Notes: a model not told the origin generated them from the sequence alone. DNA of 64,000 nt from Flavobacteriaceae bacterium PS02338 (GCA_029959615.1 JASCOD010000003.1:372001-436000), one strand, 5' to 3'; positions 35,491-45,271 are shown, counted from the stretch's first letter. Program-made: numbers and translations.

Positions 35491-36609
35491 ATGGTACAGA
35501 CAAATACAAAAAAGAGAGAAGCTTATTGGCTTATGCTAGCGGTTTCGATATTGTTTACGGCCTGCGGACAAGCACCACAAGGGTATGATATGCCGCCTGT
35601 AAATACAGACTTTATTACACTTGGCTCTACAGATGCTTCCATTGAAAAACGTTATCCAGGCATGATAGAAGGTACGGTAAATGTGGAAGTAAAAGCGCAA
35701 GTAACGGGTTATTTGGAAGCGATTTACGTGAAAGAAGGTGATTATGTGAGCAAAGGACAATCCTTATTTAAAATTAAGGGTGATGTGTTTAATGAGCAGG
35801 TAAATAATAGTCAGGCAACCTTAAAATCTGCTTTGGCTGCACAAGCTACTGCGAAAATAGAAGTGGAGAAAATTAAGCCATTGGTTGCGGAAAAAGTGGT
35901 TTCTGATATCCAATTGAAAACAGCGGAAGCTAATTATGATGCTGCTACTGCTCAAGTTGCGCAAGCTAAAGCTGCTTTGGGTTCATCAAAAATCAATGCA
36001 GATTTTGCGGTAATTAAAGCGCCGGTAAGCGGTTACATTGGCAGAATTCCTAATCGTATTGGTAACCTAGTAACACCTGCCGATGCTACACCTTTAACTA
36101 CACTTTCTGAGATTGACCAAGTGTTTGTTTACTTCTCTATGAGCGAGGCTGATTTCATTGCTTTTAATAAAGACCGTAAAACAGATGCAGGGATGAATTC
36201 CGTAAGTTTAATTACTGCTGATGGTGAGACTTATGCGCACAAAGGTAAGCTGGAATTGGCTAGTGGGAACATTGAGCGTAGCACAGGTAGTATCGCTTTA
36301 AAAGCAGTTTTTCCAAATCCTGATAAGTTGTTACGCTCTGGTGGTGCTGGTCGTATCATCGTTAGCAAACAAGTAAAAGAAGCAGTAACTGTACCTATGG
36401 CTAGTGTGAAGGATGTGCAAGATAAATTCTTCGTTTTTGCTTTGGCAGATAGCAGCAAGGTAGCGATGAAAGCGATCGAAATTACAGGTAAATCTGGAGA
36501 TAATTACATCGTTAAATCTGGTGTTGCTAAAGGAGAAAAAATTGCGATCAACAGCATTGATGCGTTAGCAGAAGGACTAAAAGTAGTACCAACTATGGTA
36601 AAACAGTAG
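35491..36609 (+). CDS. RND efflux periplasmic adaptor lipoprotein
   Basis: A 372-residue membrane fusion protein linking the RND pump to the outer-membrane channel. Lipobox Cys in VSILFTACGQ (about residue 26); then the lipoyl-like half-motif VEVKAQVTGYLEAIYVKEGD, a coiled-coil hairpin (SQATLKSALAAQATAKIEVE ... AQVAQAKAALG), second lipoyl half (FAVIKAPVSGYIGRI) and beta-barrel domains. First gene of a three-gene efflux operon, spaced 32 nt from the pump gene. Divergent from tetR. Confidence 0.95.
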   Translation: MVQTNTKKREAYWLMLAVSILFTACGQAPQGYDMPPVNTDFITLGSTDASIEKRYPGMIEGTVNVEVKAQVTGYLEAIYVKEGDYVSKGQSLFKIKGDVFNEQVNNSQATLKSALAAQATAKIEVEKIKPLVAEKVVSDIQLKTAEANYDAATAQVAQAKAALGSSKINADFAVIKAPVSGYIGRIPNRIGNLVTPADATPLTTLSEIDQVFVYFSMSEADFIAFNKDRKTDAGMNSVSLITADGETYAHKGKLELASGNIERSTGSIALKAVFPNPDKLLRSGGAGRIIVSKQVKEAVTVPMASVKDVQDKFFVFALADSSKVAMKAIEITGKSGDNYIVKSGVAKGEKIAINSIDALAEGLKVVPTMVKQ

Positions 36610-36641
36610 TCTTAAAAATCACATCGTTTTAAAAGAATTTT

Positions 36642-39600
36642 ATGTTAAAGAAAATCATAGATAGGCCAGTATTGGCTACGGTAATCTCTGTGGTGCTGGT
36701 GATTCTCGGTATCATCGGATTAACGAGATTGCCAGTAACGAGGTTTCCAGATATTTCTCCGCCAACGGTAACCGTTTCAGGAAGCTATCCAGGAGGTAAC
36801 AGTGAATCTGTAATCCGTTCGGTGGTAACGCCTTTGGAAGAACAGATCAACGGGGTAGAGCAAATGGAGTATATCAAATCAACCGCAAGTAACGACGGTT
36901 CATTCTCCATTTCGGTAATATTTAAGCAAGGTGTTAATGCCGATCAGGCAGCAGTAAACGTACAGAATAGGGTACAGCAAGCTACGCCAATCCTCCCACA
37001 AGAGGTAATCCAAATGGGTTTAACTACCTCTAAGCAGCAAAACAGTATGATCATGGTGTTTGATGTTTTTACGGAAGACAACAAGAAATACGACGAGCTG
37101 TTCTTGCAAAACTATATGAACATCAATATTGTTCCGCAGTTAAAAAGGGTTCCAGGCGTGGGGCAGGTACAGTTGTTTGGTGCTAAAGATTACTCGATAA
37201 GAGTTTGGTTGAACCCGCAGAAAATGGCCAACTACAGTTTGGTACCTTCTGATGTGAATGCAGCCATTGCTCGCCAAAGTGTGGAAGCAGCGCCAGGAAA
37301 GTTAGGGGCAGAGTCTGATGCGCCTTTGGAATACGTAATGCGTTACAAGGGTAAAAAGAACCAAACTTCGGAATACGAAAACATTGTAGTGAAGCGTGTA
37401 GGTTCAGAATTGGTTCGTTTAAAAGACATTGCTCGTATCGAGTTTGGTTCCATCTATTATGGAGGTAATAGCACCTCTAACGGAAGAAATGCGGTAACGG
37501 CTGCTATTTTGCAAACCACGGGATCTAATGCCAATGCGATAGAAATTGGGGTAAATGCCGAGTTAGAAAAAGCGTCTAAGTCTTTCCCTCCAGGAATTGG
37601 CTATAGCAAGTTGATGAGTACCAAAGAACGTTTAGATGAAGCGACAAGTCAGGTTAAATCTACTTTAATAGAGGCTTTTATCTTGGTGTTTATTGTAGTG
37701 TTCTTGTTCTTACAGGATTTCCGTTCTACCATTATTCCGGCTATTGCAGTTCCAGTGGCCATTATTGGTACCTTCTTTTTCTTACTGGTCTTCGGTTTTA
37801 CGATCAACATTCTTACTTTATTTGCCTTAGTATTAGCCATTGGTATTGTGGTAGATGATGCCATCGTAGTAGTGGAAGCAGTACACAGTAAAATGGAAGG
37901 TTCTAACCTTTCAGGAAAAGAAGCTACGCACAGTGCCATGGGCGAAATTACAGGAGCAGTAATCTCAATTACCTTGGTCATGTCGGCGGTATTTATTCCT
38001 ATCGGATTTATGACAGGTTCGTCGGGTATTTTCTACAAGCAATTTGCTTATACCTTGGCTATCGCAATTATCATTTCTGCTGTAAATGCATTGACTTTAA
38101 CACCTGCACTTTGTGCTTTATTATTGAAAAACGAGCATGGTCATGAGCACGGAAATCAGCCTACAAAGAAAGGTTTCAGTAAACGTTTCTTCACAGCATT
38201 TAATGCAGGTTTCGATAATTTGACCAACAAGTATATCAAAGGCTTAGGCTTTCTAATTAAGAAAAAATGGCTGGGTGCTGGTTTAACGGTTGCGGTTAGT
38301 GCAGTGGCTATTTTCCTGATGATGAGTACGCCTAAAAGCTTTGTACCAATGGAAGACGATAGTTTCATGGTATTTAGTTTAAGCATGCCTCCAGGTACGG
38401 CTTTAGATAGAACTACTGAAGTGGCTAAGAAAATTGATAAGATTTTTAAAGACAACGAAGCGGTAAAAACAGTAGCGAATATAACAGGTTTTAATATATT
38501 GTCTAACAGTGCCAGTCCGGCTTATGGTTTAGGTTTCGTAAAACTGAAGGATAAGAAAGATCGTGGTGCAATTCAAGATATTGACGTAATTACAGCCAAC
38601 CTTTCTGCCGAGTTGGCAAAAATTAAGGAAGGTTCGGTAATGGTGTTTAGGATGCCACCAGTAGAAGGTTACGGTGTAGCCAACGGTGCCGAAGTGGTTT
38701 TGCAGGATAAATCTGGTAAAGATGCAGCTTCTTTAAAAACAATGGCTGATAAAGTAATGGGGCAGATGATGCAACAGCCAGGTGTACAATATGCATACAC
38801 CACTTTTAGAGCAGATTTTCCGCAGTTTGAGTTAGAGGTTGATGAAGATAAAGCAGCTCAAATGGGATTGAGCGTTAACGACATCATGCAAACCATTCAG
38901 ATGTATTTCTCTGGCGACCAAAGTTTAAACTTTACCAGATTTGGTAAGTTTTACAGGGTAAGTATCAAAGCTGATGGTATTTTTAGAACTGACGAAGACG
39001 CTTTTAACGAGATTTTTGTGAGAAACGACTTAGGTCAGATGGTGCCAGTAAAAGGGTTGGTAACCTTGAATAAAGTTTACGGTCCAGAGTCGATGAGCAG
39101 GTACAATTTGTACAATGCTTTGACCATTAACGTAATGCCTTTGCCAGGTTCTAGCAGTGGCGATATCATGGATAACATCGAACAAAATGTATTGAGCAAA
39201 CTGCCAGCAGATTATGGTTACGAGTGGACTGGTTTAAGTTTAGAAGAGAAGTCTTCGGGAGCGCAAACCATGGTGATTCTATCACTTTGTTTATTGTTCG
39301 TGTACTTCTTATTGGCAGCACAGTACGAAAGTTATCTTTTACCATTGGCCGTACTATTATCTATCCCAACTGGAGTTTTAGGTGCTTTTGCTGCTATCAA
39401 AGCCATTGGTTTAGATAACAACATTTACGTACAGGTTGGATTGATCATGTTGGTTGGTTTGCTCGCCAAGAATGCCATTTTGATTGTAGAGTTTGCCGTA
39501 CAGCGTAGGGCGGCAGGTCTTTCTATTAAGGATGCTGCCATTGAAGGTGCTAAATCGAGGTTACGTCCAATCATCATGACTTCCTTAGCATTTATTGTCG

Positions 39601-39797
39601 GTATGATTCCGTTGATGATTGCTACTGGAGGATCGGCAATGGGTAACCGTTCAATCAGTACAGGTGCGGCTATGGGGATGTTAACTGGGGTAATCTTCGG
39701 TGTGTTCGTCATTCCATTGTTGTACATGTTGTTTCAATTTTTACAGGAAAAGGTTTCGGGAAAACGTGTGCAAACTCAACCTGAATTAAATCATTAA
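36642..39797 (+). CDS. RND efflux transporter (HAE1-type)
   Basis: A 1051-residue inner-membrane proton-driven drug efflux pump. The N-terminal LKKIIDRPVLATVISVVLVI helix and FPDISPPTVTVSGSYPG, the proton-relay Asp pair in GIVVDDAIVVVEAVHSKM of TM4, and the repeated second half (VGLLAKNAILIVEFAVQRRA) are as in AcrB. Length is full, 12 transmembrane helices expected. A short His-rich stretch (EHGHEHGNQ) lies in the cytoplasmic loop at the middle, which may be incidental. Between adaptor and outer-membrane channel genes. Confidence 0.97.
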   Translation: MLKKIIDRPVLATVISVVLVILGIIGLTRLPVTRFPDISPPTVTVSGSYPGGNSESVIRSVVTPLEEQINGVEQMEYIKSTASNDGSFSISVIFKQGVNADQAAVNVQNRVQQATPILPQEVIQMGLTTSKQQNSMIMVFDVFTEDNKKYDELFLQNYMNINIVPQLKRVPGVGQVQLFGAKDYSIRVWLNPQKMANYSLVPSDVNAAIARQSVEAAPGKLGAESDAPLEYVMRYKGKKNQTSEYENIVVKRVGSELVRLKDIARIEFGSIYYGGNSTSNGRNAVTAAILQTTGSNANAIEIGVNAELEKASKSFPPGIGYSKLMSTKERLDEATSQVKSTLIEAFILVFIVVFLFLQDFRSTIIPAIAVPVAIIGTFFFLLVFGFTINILTLFALVLAIGIVVDDAIVVVEAVHSKMEGSNLSGKEATHSAMGEITGAVISITLVMSAVFIPIGFMTGSSGIFYKQFAYTLAIAIIISAVNALTLTPALCALLLKNEHGHEHGNQPTKKGFSKRFFTAFNAGFDNLTNKYIKGLGFLIKKKWLGAGLTVAVSAVAIFLMMSTPKSFVPMEDDSFMVFSLSMPPGTALDRTTEVAKKIDKIFKDNEAVKTVANITGFNILSNSASPAYGLGFVKLKDKKDRGAIQDIDVITANLSAELAKIKEGSVMVFRMPPVEGYGVANGAEVVLQDKSGKDAASLKTMADKVMGQMMQQPGVQYAYTTFRADFPQFELEVDEDKAAQMGLSVNDIMQTIQMYFSGDQSLNFTRFGKFYRVSIKADGIFRTDEDAFNEIFVRNDLGQMVPVKGLVTLNKVYGPESMSRYNLYNALTINVMPLPGSSSGDIMDNIEQNVLSKLPADYGYEWTGLSLEEKSSGAQTMVILSLCLLFVYFLLAAQYESYLLPLAVLLSIPTGVLGAFAAIKAIGLDNNIYVQVGLIMLVGLLAKNAILIVEFAVQRRAAGLSIKDAAIEGAKSRLRPIIMTSLAFIVGMIPLMIATGGSAMGNRSISTGAAMGMLTGVIFGVFVIPLLYMLFQFLQEKVSGKRVQTQPELNH

Positions 39798-39799
39798 TC

Positions 39800-41212
39800 A
39801 TGAAGTTAGGTTTCAATCATATTATAATTGGTACGGTGATGTCGCTAACGGTGGCATCCTGTGCCGTGGGTAAGAAATATCAACGCCCAGATTTGGCATT
39901 GCCAGAAGCTTACCGCAATCCGGTGGCAGTCACAGGTGATACCGTGCTTTTGCCTTGGCGAACTTTCTTTAAAGACCAACAATTGGTGACATTGATTAAT
40001 CAAGCTTTGGAGAAAAATAAAGAGGTTTCGGTAGCGATGCTGAACATGGAGCAATTAGACCTTTCTTTTAAACAAGCAAAGTTAGGCTTACTTCCAACTT
40101 TAGATTTAAGCGTAAGTGCGGGTAGGGTTTATCAATCACAGAACTCGTTAAATGGTTCTTTAAGTCAGCAATTTGTGGGCACCAGCTACATGGACGATTA
40201 TACCGCGACGCTTTCCCTAGCTTGGGAAGCTGATATTTGGGGCAAAGCCAAAATGCAGAAGGATGCTGCAAGAGCTAACTATTTTGCACAAAAGGAGAAT
40301 TTGAGTGCTTTAAAAACTCGAATAATTGCGCAGGTGGCGCAAGCCTACTATAACTTACTTTCCTTAGATGAACAGTTAAGAGTAGCAGAGCGTAACATTG
40401 CCTTGAGTGATAGTACCTTACGGATGATTAAATTGCAGTACAATGCAGCTCAGGTAAATTCTTTAGCAGTTGAACAAGCTGTTGCACAAAAGAAAACTGC
40501 CGAGTTGTTGGTGCCTTTAGCAAAACAGAACATCGCTGTACAGGAAAGTGCTTTGAGTATTTTGTGTGGCGATTATCCTAAAAATATTGCCAGAAACGAA
40601 GCATTTAAAGCTGATGATTTGAGTGATATTTTCCCAGATGGCGTGCCAGCAAAGCTGTTAAGCAGAAGACCTGATTTGAAAGCAGCAGAATTTGCAATTA
40701 TTGCAGCTAATGCCAATACAGGTTTGGCTAAGGCGGCAATGTATCCAACTTTAAGCATTACACCATCTATCGGAGTTAATTCATATCAGTTTAATAATTG
40801 GTTTGATTTACCAGGGTCCTTAGTGAAAAATATTGGCGGCAATATTGCTCAGCCGTTATTTAGAAAGAAAGCCCTGAGAACCAGTTATGAAGTCGCTAAA
40901 TTGGAGCAAGAGAAATCTGCAGAGCAGTTCCGCCAATCGATGATGGTAGCAGTAGGGGAAGTTTCTGATGCGATGGTGAAAAACAAGTTTGCCAATGAGC
41001 GATTAACGTTAGTTGATGAAAAGAGAACTGCGTTAACTAAGGCCGTTAAAAATGCAATGTTATTATACAAAGCCGGAATGTCTACTTACTTAGAGGTAAT
41101 AACGGCTCAAAATAATGCCTTGCAAAATGAACTGGATGTAATCACTATCCAAAAAGATAAAAATGACGCCAAAATTGAGCTGTACAGAGCGCTTGGCGGT
41201 GGAGTAGAATAG
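39800..41212 (+). CDS. RND outer-membrane channel lipoprotein (TolC/OprM, NodT type)
   Basis: A 470-residue outer-membrane factor: lipobox Cys in LTVASCAVGKKYQRPDL (about residue 20), then two repeats of the TolC-type alpha-helical/beta fold (LVTLINQALEKNKEVSVAML, LSLAWEADIWGKAKMQKDAA; second half IIAANANTGLAKAAMYPTLS and AGMSTYLEVITAQNNALQNE). Starts 3 nt after the pump gene and ends at a hairpin terminator (41240-41276), completing the operon. Confidence 0.95.
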   Translation: MKLGFNHIIIGTVMSLTVASCAVGKKYQRPDLALPEAYRNPVAVTGDTVLLPWRTFFKDQQLVTLINQALEKNKEVSVAMLNMEQLDLSFKQAKLGLLPTLDLSVSAGRVYQSQNSLNGSLSQQFVGTSYMDDYTATLSLAWEADIWGKAKMQKDAARANYFAQKENLSALKTRIIAQVAQAYYNLLSLDEQLRVAERNIALSDSTLRMIKLQYNAAQVNSLAVEQAVAQKKTAELLVPLAKQNIAVQESALSILCGDYPKNIARNEAFKADDLSDIFPDGVPAKLLSRRPDLKAAEFAIIAANANTGLAKAAMYPTLSITPSIGVNSYQFNNWFDLPGSLVKNIGGNIAQPLFRKKALRTSYEVAKLEQEKSAEQFRQSMMVAVGEVSDAMVKNKFANERLTLVDEKRTALTKAVKNAMLLYKAGMSTYLEVITAQNNALQNELDVITIQKDKNDAKIELYRALGGGVE

Positions 41213-41239
41213 TTTGTTTAGGTAAATTATATAGTTGGT

Positions 41240-41276
41240 AAAATGGCCGAACCATGGATGTGGTTTGGCCATTTTT
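41240..41276 (+). terminator. terminator of the RND efflux operon
   Basis: A 15-bp stem (AAAATGGCCGAACCA with TGGTTTGGCCATTTT, one G-T type mismatch), 6-nt loop, T-rich tail, 28 nt after the stop. Confidence 0.82.
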
Positions 41277-41312
41277 ATTTTTCATCATCATAGAGCTGAC
41301 TTTATTTGATTA

Positions 41313-41335
41313 TTATTTATAATGATTATAAATAA
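41313..41335. promoter_or_regulatory. Fur/PerR-type operator upstream of the AraC regulator
   Basis: A perfect 23-bp palindrome: arms TTATTTATAAT and ATTATAAATAA around a central G. Its core at 41317-41331, TTATAATGATTATAA, is the 7-1-7 form of PerR/Fur boxes. It lies just upstream of a TATATTTT -7-like box (41339-41346), so a bound repressor would block the AraC gene 36 nt further on. Fur rather than PerR is inferred from the haem-uptake context. Confidence 0.7.
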
Positions 41336-41370
41336 AGGTATATTTTTCGTATTATTGGCCTTAGAAGTAT

Positions 41371-42345
41371 ATGTTGATCAAATCTAGAATAGAAGGTGTT
41401 GATAATTGGGTCGTTAAAGAAGAAATTCCTGACGTATATATCCCTAATTATAAGTTGGAGGAAAAAAAGGTCTCTATTGATGATAAACCTATTTTCTTGG
41501 TGAACCAACAACTGACCACAGGAGGTTTGTTTGTGATGCACGCAGAGATGTGTTTTGATAAGCCTACTCATATCTACACTGAGGTAGAAGGAGAAACGGT
41601 CACCTCCCAGTTTATCTTCTATAAGAAATCGGTAGAAGAATTAAGAGGGAAGCCAAATGCGTTGTATGGGAGAAGTAGGCATAATATACGTTACATTCCA
41701 AGTACGGTTAACGAACACGAGGTTAAGGAAAATATTGATTACATGTATTTTTTAATAGCCCTCAGTAAAGACTACTATTTTAATCTCATCGATAGGCATT
41801 CTATTCTGCACGAAGACTTTGTAAAAGAGATAGAGAATGGCCGTTATACCTCGTTCTCTACGGAAGACTTTTTTGTTACGCTAGAAATGAGAAGAGTAAT
41901 TGATGATATGGTTAATTGCAGACAGGAAGGAGAACTAAAGCGTATACATACCGAAGCTCGAATTTTAGAGTTATTGATGTACCAGCTAGAACAGTTGAGC
42001 GGTAGAGAGCAGGAGCAGGAATTGATTAGAGGTGATGATATACTCAAGTTGGAACAGGTAAGGGAAGTGCTCTGCACAAGATATGCAACTCCTCCTACGC
42101 AGAGAGAGCTATCCAGAGAGGTGGGACTGAATGAGTTTAAACTCCGCCGTGGGTTTAAGGAGTATTTTGGGATCACCGTCTATGACTATATCACTAGGCT
42201 ACGAATGGAAAAGGCTAGGGAATTATTGTTGGACGAAGGTAAATCTATCAGTGAGGTATCGACAATTGTTGGTTTCTCCCACCAGAATAATTTCAGCATT
42301 GCCTTTAAAAAATACTTTGGTATCCCACCCAGTGAACTGAGATAG
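41371..42345 (+). CDS. AraC-family regulator, PchR-like
   Basis: A 324-residue activator. The C-terminal AraC domain (about residues 228-324) has two helix-turn-helix units: PTQRELSREVGLNEFKLRRG followed by FKEYFGITVYDYITRLRMEK and ISEVSTIVGFSHQNNFSIAF, with the KKYFGIPPSELR end. The NEFKLRRGFKEYFG signature is typical of PchR-type regulators of iron/siderophore or haem uptake. The N-terminal domain (about 220 residues, FLVNQQLTTGGLFVMHAEM) is a probable ligand-sensing domain. It sits directly behind a Fur-type palindrome and next to a haem locus whose promoters have 21-bp-spaced direct repeats, the usual AraC-family binding pattern. Confidence 0.9.
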   Translation: MLIKSRIEGVDNWVVKEEIPDVYIPNYKLEEKKVSIDDKPIFLVNQQLTTGGLFVMHAEMCFDKPTHIYTEVEGETVTSQFIFYKKSVEELRGKPNALYGRSRHNIRYIPSTVNEHEVKENIDYMYFLIALSKDYYFNLIDRHSILHEDFVKEIENGRYTSFSTEDFFVTLEMRRVIDDMVNCRQEGELKRIHTEARILELLMYQLEQLSGREQEQELIRGDDILKLEQVREVLCTRYATPPTQRELSREVGLNEFKLRRGFKEYFGITVYDYITRLRMEKARELLLDEGKSISEVSTIVGFSHQNNFSIAFKKYFGIPPSELR

Positions 42346-42363
42346 CCACTAATCTATTTAGCT

Positions 42364-43221
42364 TTAAATGCTGATAGGTTTGGTCACTACAGAAAATGAG
42401 ATTTCCTCTTCGCTGTTCCCTAATTTAAATACCTCCCTGTCAATTTTAATCTGTTTGGGAATGATGTGTGTACGTAGCGTTTTGGGGTTCACTGAAATAT
42501 CAGCATCTATACCGAAAACCGTATACATGTTACGTGAAGTAATAACTTCTGCTGCTGTTCCATCCATCAGTTTTCTTCCATTTTTCATCAATATCAGACG
42601 ATCGGCATATTGCGCCGAAAGGTTGATGTCATGCAGTACGGAAATGACCATCCAACCTTTATCTGCTAATGCTCTAGCAATAGAAAGTGCTTGGTGCTGG
42701 AAGCGGATGTCCATCGCCGATATCGGTTCGTCGAGCAATAGCAAGGCTTGTGGGTGTTCCCAAACCTGCACCAGTATTCTTGCTAAATGAACCCTTTGTC
42801 TCTCTCCGCCAGATAAACTTAATATAGATCGTTCCGCAAGCAGTTCGATACCGCATATGTTCATTGCCTTTTCTATAATTAGCAGATCGCTTGTTTTTGG
42901 GTTGCCATTAAAGTGAGGATATCTCCCCATGGTTACCACTTCCTTTACGGTAAAATCGGCGCTCACTTGATGTTCTTGAGACATCGTTGCTCTGATAACT
43001 GCTAATTGTTGGTCCTTATATTCGTTTAAGATATGGCCATGAAGTTTAATCATACCTTCAACGGGTTGATATTCTCCACTCAATAATTTGATCAGTGTAG
43101 ACTTACCTGCACCATTAGCTCCTAGCACCGCAATAAATTCTCCTGGCCTTACGCTAAGATTGAGGTTACGGACAAGTGTCTGTTTCTTGATGGAGTAGCT
43201 TAGATTTTCAACAAATAACAT
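42364..43221 (-). CDS. hmuV: haem ABC transporter ATPase
   Basis: Energises haem import across the inner membrane. The 285-residue ATPase has Walker A GANGAGKSTLIKLL, signature LSGGERQRVHLARIL, Walker B LLLLDEPISAMD and the H-loop VLHDINLSAQYADRL. I start at the ATG at 43221 (MLFVENLSYSIKKQTLVRNL), because the longer frame adds 28 residues read from the 3' end of hmuU. Third gene of the left-facing hmuTUV set, 10 nt after hmuU's stop. Confidence 0.92.
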   Translation of the reverse strand: MLFVENLSYSIKKQTLVRNLNLSVRPGEFIAVLGANGAGKSTLIKLLSGEYQPVEGMIKLHGHILNEYKDQQLAVIRATMSQEHQVSADFTVKEVVTMGRYPHFNGNPKTSDLLIIEKAMNICGIELLAERSILSLSGGERQRVHLARILVQVWEHPQALLLLDEPISAMDIRFQHQALSIARALADKGWMVISVLHDINLSAQYADRLILMKNGRKLMDGTAAEVITSRNMYTVFGIDADISVNPKTLRTHIIPKQIKIDREVFKLGNSEEEISFSVVTKPISI

Positions 43222-43231
43222 AGACAATGGG

Positions 43232-44275
43232 TTAGGCGGTAATTCGTTTTTTATCCCTAATGAGGATGTAAAGAAATAGGGGAGTACCCAAAAGGGCGGT
43301 AACAACGCCTATGGGAATTTCTGAAGGAATAGCGATAGTTCGTGCAATTAAATCTGATATGGTTAAGGCGACACTTCCCAAGAGGGCAGAGGCAGGTAAT
43401 ACGATGCGGTTGTCAGATCCTATCGTCATTCTGATGGCATGAGGTACCAACAATCCGATAAAACCAATAATACCGGCTACAGCTACTGATGCACCAACGG
43501 CCATAGTGGCCAATAAGATTACCCATCTTTTGATTCGTTCTGGTCTTTGTCCTAGCTGCCTTGCTTCTTGTTCTCCTAACGCAAAAGTATTTAAGGATTT
43601 AGCCATAAAGGGTAGAACCAAAGTTGCTGCTGCTACAAAAGGCAATAAGGTATATACAGACTCCCAACTGGCTCCTCCCAAGCTTCCGAGCATCCAGAAG
43701 GTAATACTTCTAAGCTGCTGTTCATCGGATAGGTAGGAAATTAGACCTGTAAGTGAACCTGCAAATGCATTGATAGCAACTCCAGCCAGAAGCATTGTTG
43801 CAATATGAGGCTTGCCATTATGTAGGGAAATACGAAATACCAACCAAGTAGCTACGCCAGCTCCGCCAAAGGCACCAACGGCAAGTACATAATGCCCAAA
43901 TAGTTGACCCAAAGTAGTGAATAACAGAGTCTCAAAAGCAATGATAGATGCAGCCATTAATGAGGCCCCAGCAGAAATACCGATTAGACCTGGTTCTGCT
44001 AAAGGGTTTCGGAAAATTGCTTGTAATGCTGCCCCCGAAATTCCAGCAGCGGCTCCTACTAATAACCCTAAAATGGCTCTTGGCCATCGAACCACGTCAA
44101 TTATCCCCTGATAAAACTCATCTATTGGCAAATGTTTAAATATCCCAAAACGTTGTACAATAGAAAGAGCAACGTCTCGTAAGGGGATATGTACTGCCCC
44201 AAGACTCAGTGATAGTGCGATAGATATGAGCAATAAAATGGTAAGGGAAATATATAGGATGGTCTTTTTTCTCAA
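43232..44275 (-). CDS. hmuU: haem ABC transporter permease (FecCD family)
   Basis: A 347-residue FecCD/BtuC-type inner-membrane permease with about ten transmembrane helices: ISLTILLLISIALSLSLGAV at the N-terminus, VRWPRAILGLLVGAAAGISG (typical RxxRxxxAxxxGAxLAxSG motif), and VGIIGFIGLLVPHAIR-like VAGIIGFIGLLVPHAIRMTI near the end. It forms a dimer with HmuV below and takes haem from HmuT. 23 nt after hmuT on the minus strand. Confidence 0.93.
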   Translation of the reverse strand: MRKKTILYISLTILLLISIALSLSLGAVHIPLRDVALSIVQRFGIFKHLPIDEFYQGIIDVVRWPRAILGLLVGAAAGISGAALQAIFRNPLAEPGLIGISAGASLMAASIIAFETLLFTTLGQLFGHYVLAVGAFGGAGVATWLVFRISLHNGKPHIATMLLAGVAINAFAGSLTGLISYLSDEQQLRSITFWMLGSLGGASWESVYTLLPFVAAATLVLPFMAKSLNTFALGEQEARQLGQRPERIKRWVILLATMAVGASVAVAGIIGFIGLLVPHAIRMTIGSDNRIVLPASALLGSVALTISDLIARTIAIPSEIPIGVVTALLGTPLFLYILIRDKKRITA

Positions 44276-44298
44276 TTTGATCTGGATAGGAAGAAACT

Positions 44299-45150
44299 TC
44301 AGTTTTTGGAATTAGGATAGAGTTGTTTGTTTAGTTCTTGGATAGCCTGTGGTAACCTTGTACTAAAATTGGTAAGTAAAGGTCCGTTCATAGTAACGAT
44401 GCGTTTGGATTTACCTGCATTGGTCATTGCTACACCAGGCATTCTGAGCACTGCATTTTTACCGCCAAGACTGCTAGCTCCAAAATCAAAAAGCAACATT
44501 ACATCTGGATTACTCTTTATTAGTGCTTCGGTACTATAAGGTTTAAAATCATTGAACTCTTGAACCGCATTTCTACCGCCCGCCAAATTGATAATGGCGT
44601 CTAATTGACTCCCTTTTCCCGCTACGCTCATCACGCCAACTCCCTGTGCATATATAAATAGCACCTTTGGTTTTTTAGTTTCTGTGCTTATACCGGATAA
44701 GGCCGCTTGAACATCAGCATTCAATCGCTCTGCCAACTGATTAGCTACTTGTGTGCGACCAACTGTAATGCCTACTTGTTTAATAAATTTTTGTGCGCCT
44801 TTAACTGAATATTCCTGTGCAATCACTTGAACTTTAATGCCCAACTGTTTCAATTTGTTTTCTATTGATTTGCTGATCTCGGATGGCGGTGCAATGATCA
44901 GATCTGGTTTAAAAGCCAAAAGACCTTCTAACGAAAGATTCCTATCCTTACTTACTCTAGGTTTACGGTTGATTTCTTCGGGATATTCACTTGTAACATC
45001 TACTGCTACAATGTTGGCTCCAAGTCCCAAAGCCTGCACGGTTTCACTCAATGCCCCACTTAAGGTAATGATACGCTTTGGTTGTGCCATAATCCCTGAT
45101 ATGGTTAGACTATTGATCAGGATGGCCAATGCCATTGTTAGTTTGCTCAT
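44299..45150 (-). CDS. hmuT: haem-binding periplasmic protein
   Basis: A 283-residue periplasmic binding protein with signal peptide (AILINSLTISGIMAQ). Hallmarks of HmuT are present: PKRIITLSGALSETVQALGLG, NIVAVDVTSEYP, LSLEGLLAFKPDLIIAPP, RNAVQEFNDFKPYSTEALI and the C-terminal MTNAGKSKRIVTMNGPLLTN. It hands haem to HmuUV. The start at 45150 lies opposite the haem oxygenase operon; a TTTCTTTG -7-like box at 45157-45164 is 6 nt upstream, and a partial inverted copy of the TAATACGGATTG repeat lies at 45166-45177. Confidence 0.92.
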   Translation of the reverse strand: MSKLTMALAILINSLTISGIMAQPKRIITLSGALSETVQALGLGANIVAVDVTSEYPEEINRKPRVSKDRNLSLEGLLAFKPDLIIAPPSEISKSIENKLKQLGIKVQVIAQEYSVKGAQKFIKQVGITVGRTQVANQLAERLNADVQAALSGISTETKKPKVLFIYAQGVGVMSVAGKGSQLDAIINLAGGRNAVQEFNDFKPYSTEALIKSNPDVMLLFDFGASSLGGKNAVLRMPGVAMTNAGKSKRIVTMNGPLLTNFSTRLPQAIQELNKQLYPNSKN

Positions 45151-45211
45151 AAGTTACAAAGAAAACAGTTCGTATTACCATTTACAAAATATTAGCTAGA
45201 CTAATTAAAAA

Positions 45212-45250
45212 TAATACGGATTGCATATAAAGTAATACACATTGCATATA
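45212..45250 (+). promoter_or_regulatory. tandem 18-bp direct repeats upstream of haem oxygenase
   Basis: TAATACGGATTGCATATA at 45212-45229 and TAATACACATTGCATATA at 45233-45250, offset exactly 21 bp (two turns of DNA). The downstream copy ends 21 nt before the -7-like box CAACTTTG (45272-45279). The same arrangement occurs before hmuY at 46123-46161. Most likely a binding site for the AraC-family regulator at 41.4 kb. Confidence 0.75.
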
Positions 45251-45271
45251 GCCCATATAAAGTTCAGTATC

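Noticed and set aside
43222..43305. Longer N-terminus of HmuV
   Set aside because: The extra residues come from the 3' end of hmuU in another frame; the ATPase fold starts at MLFVENLSYS.
45210..45255. CRISPR-like or iteron array
   Set aside because: Only two units per location without unique spacers, and placement relative to promoters points to operators.
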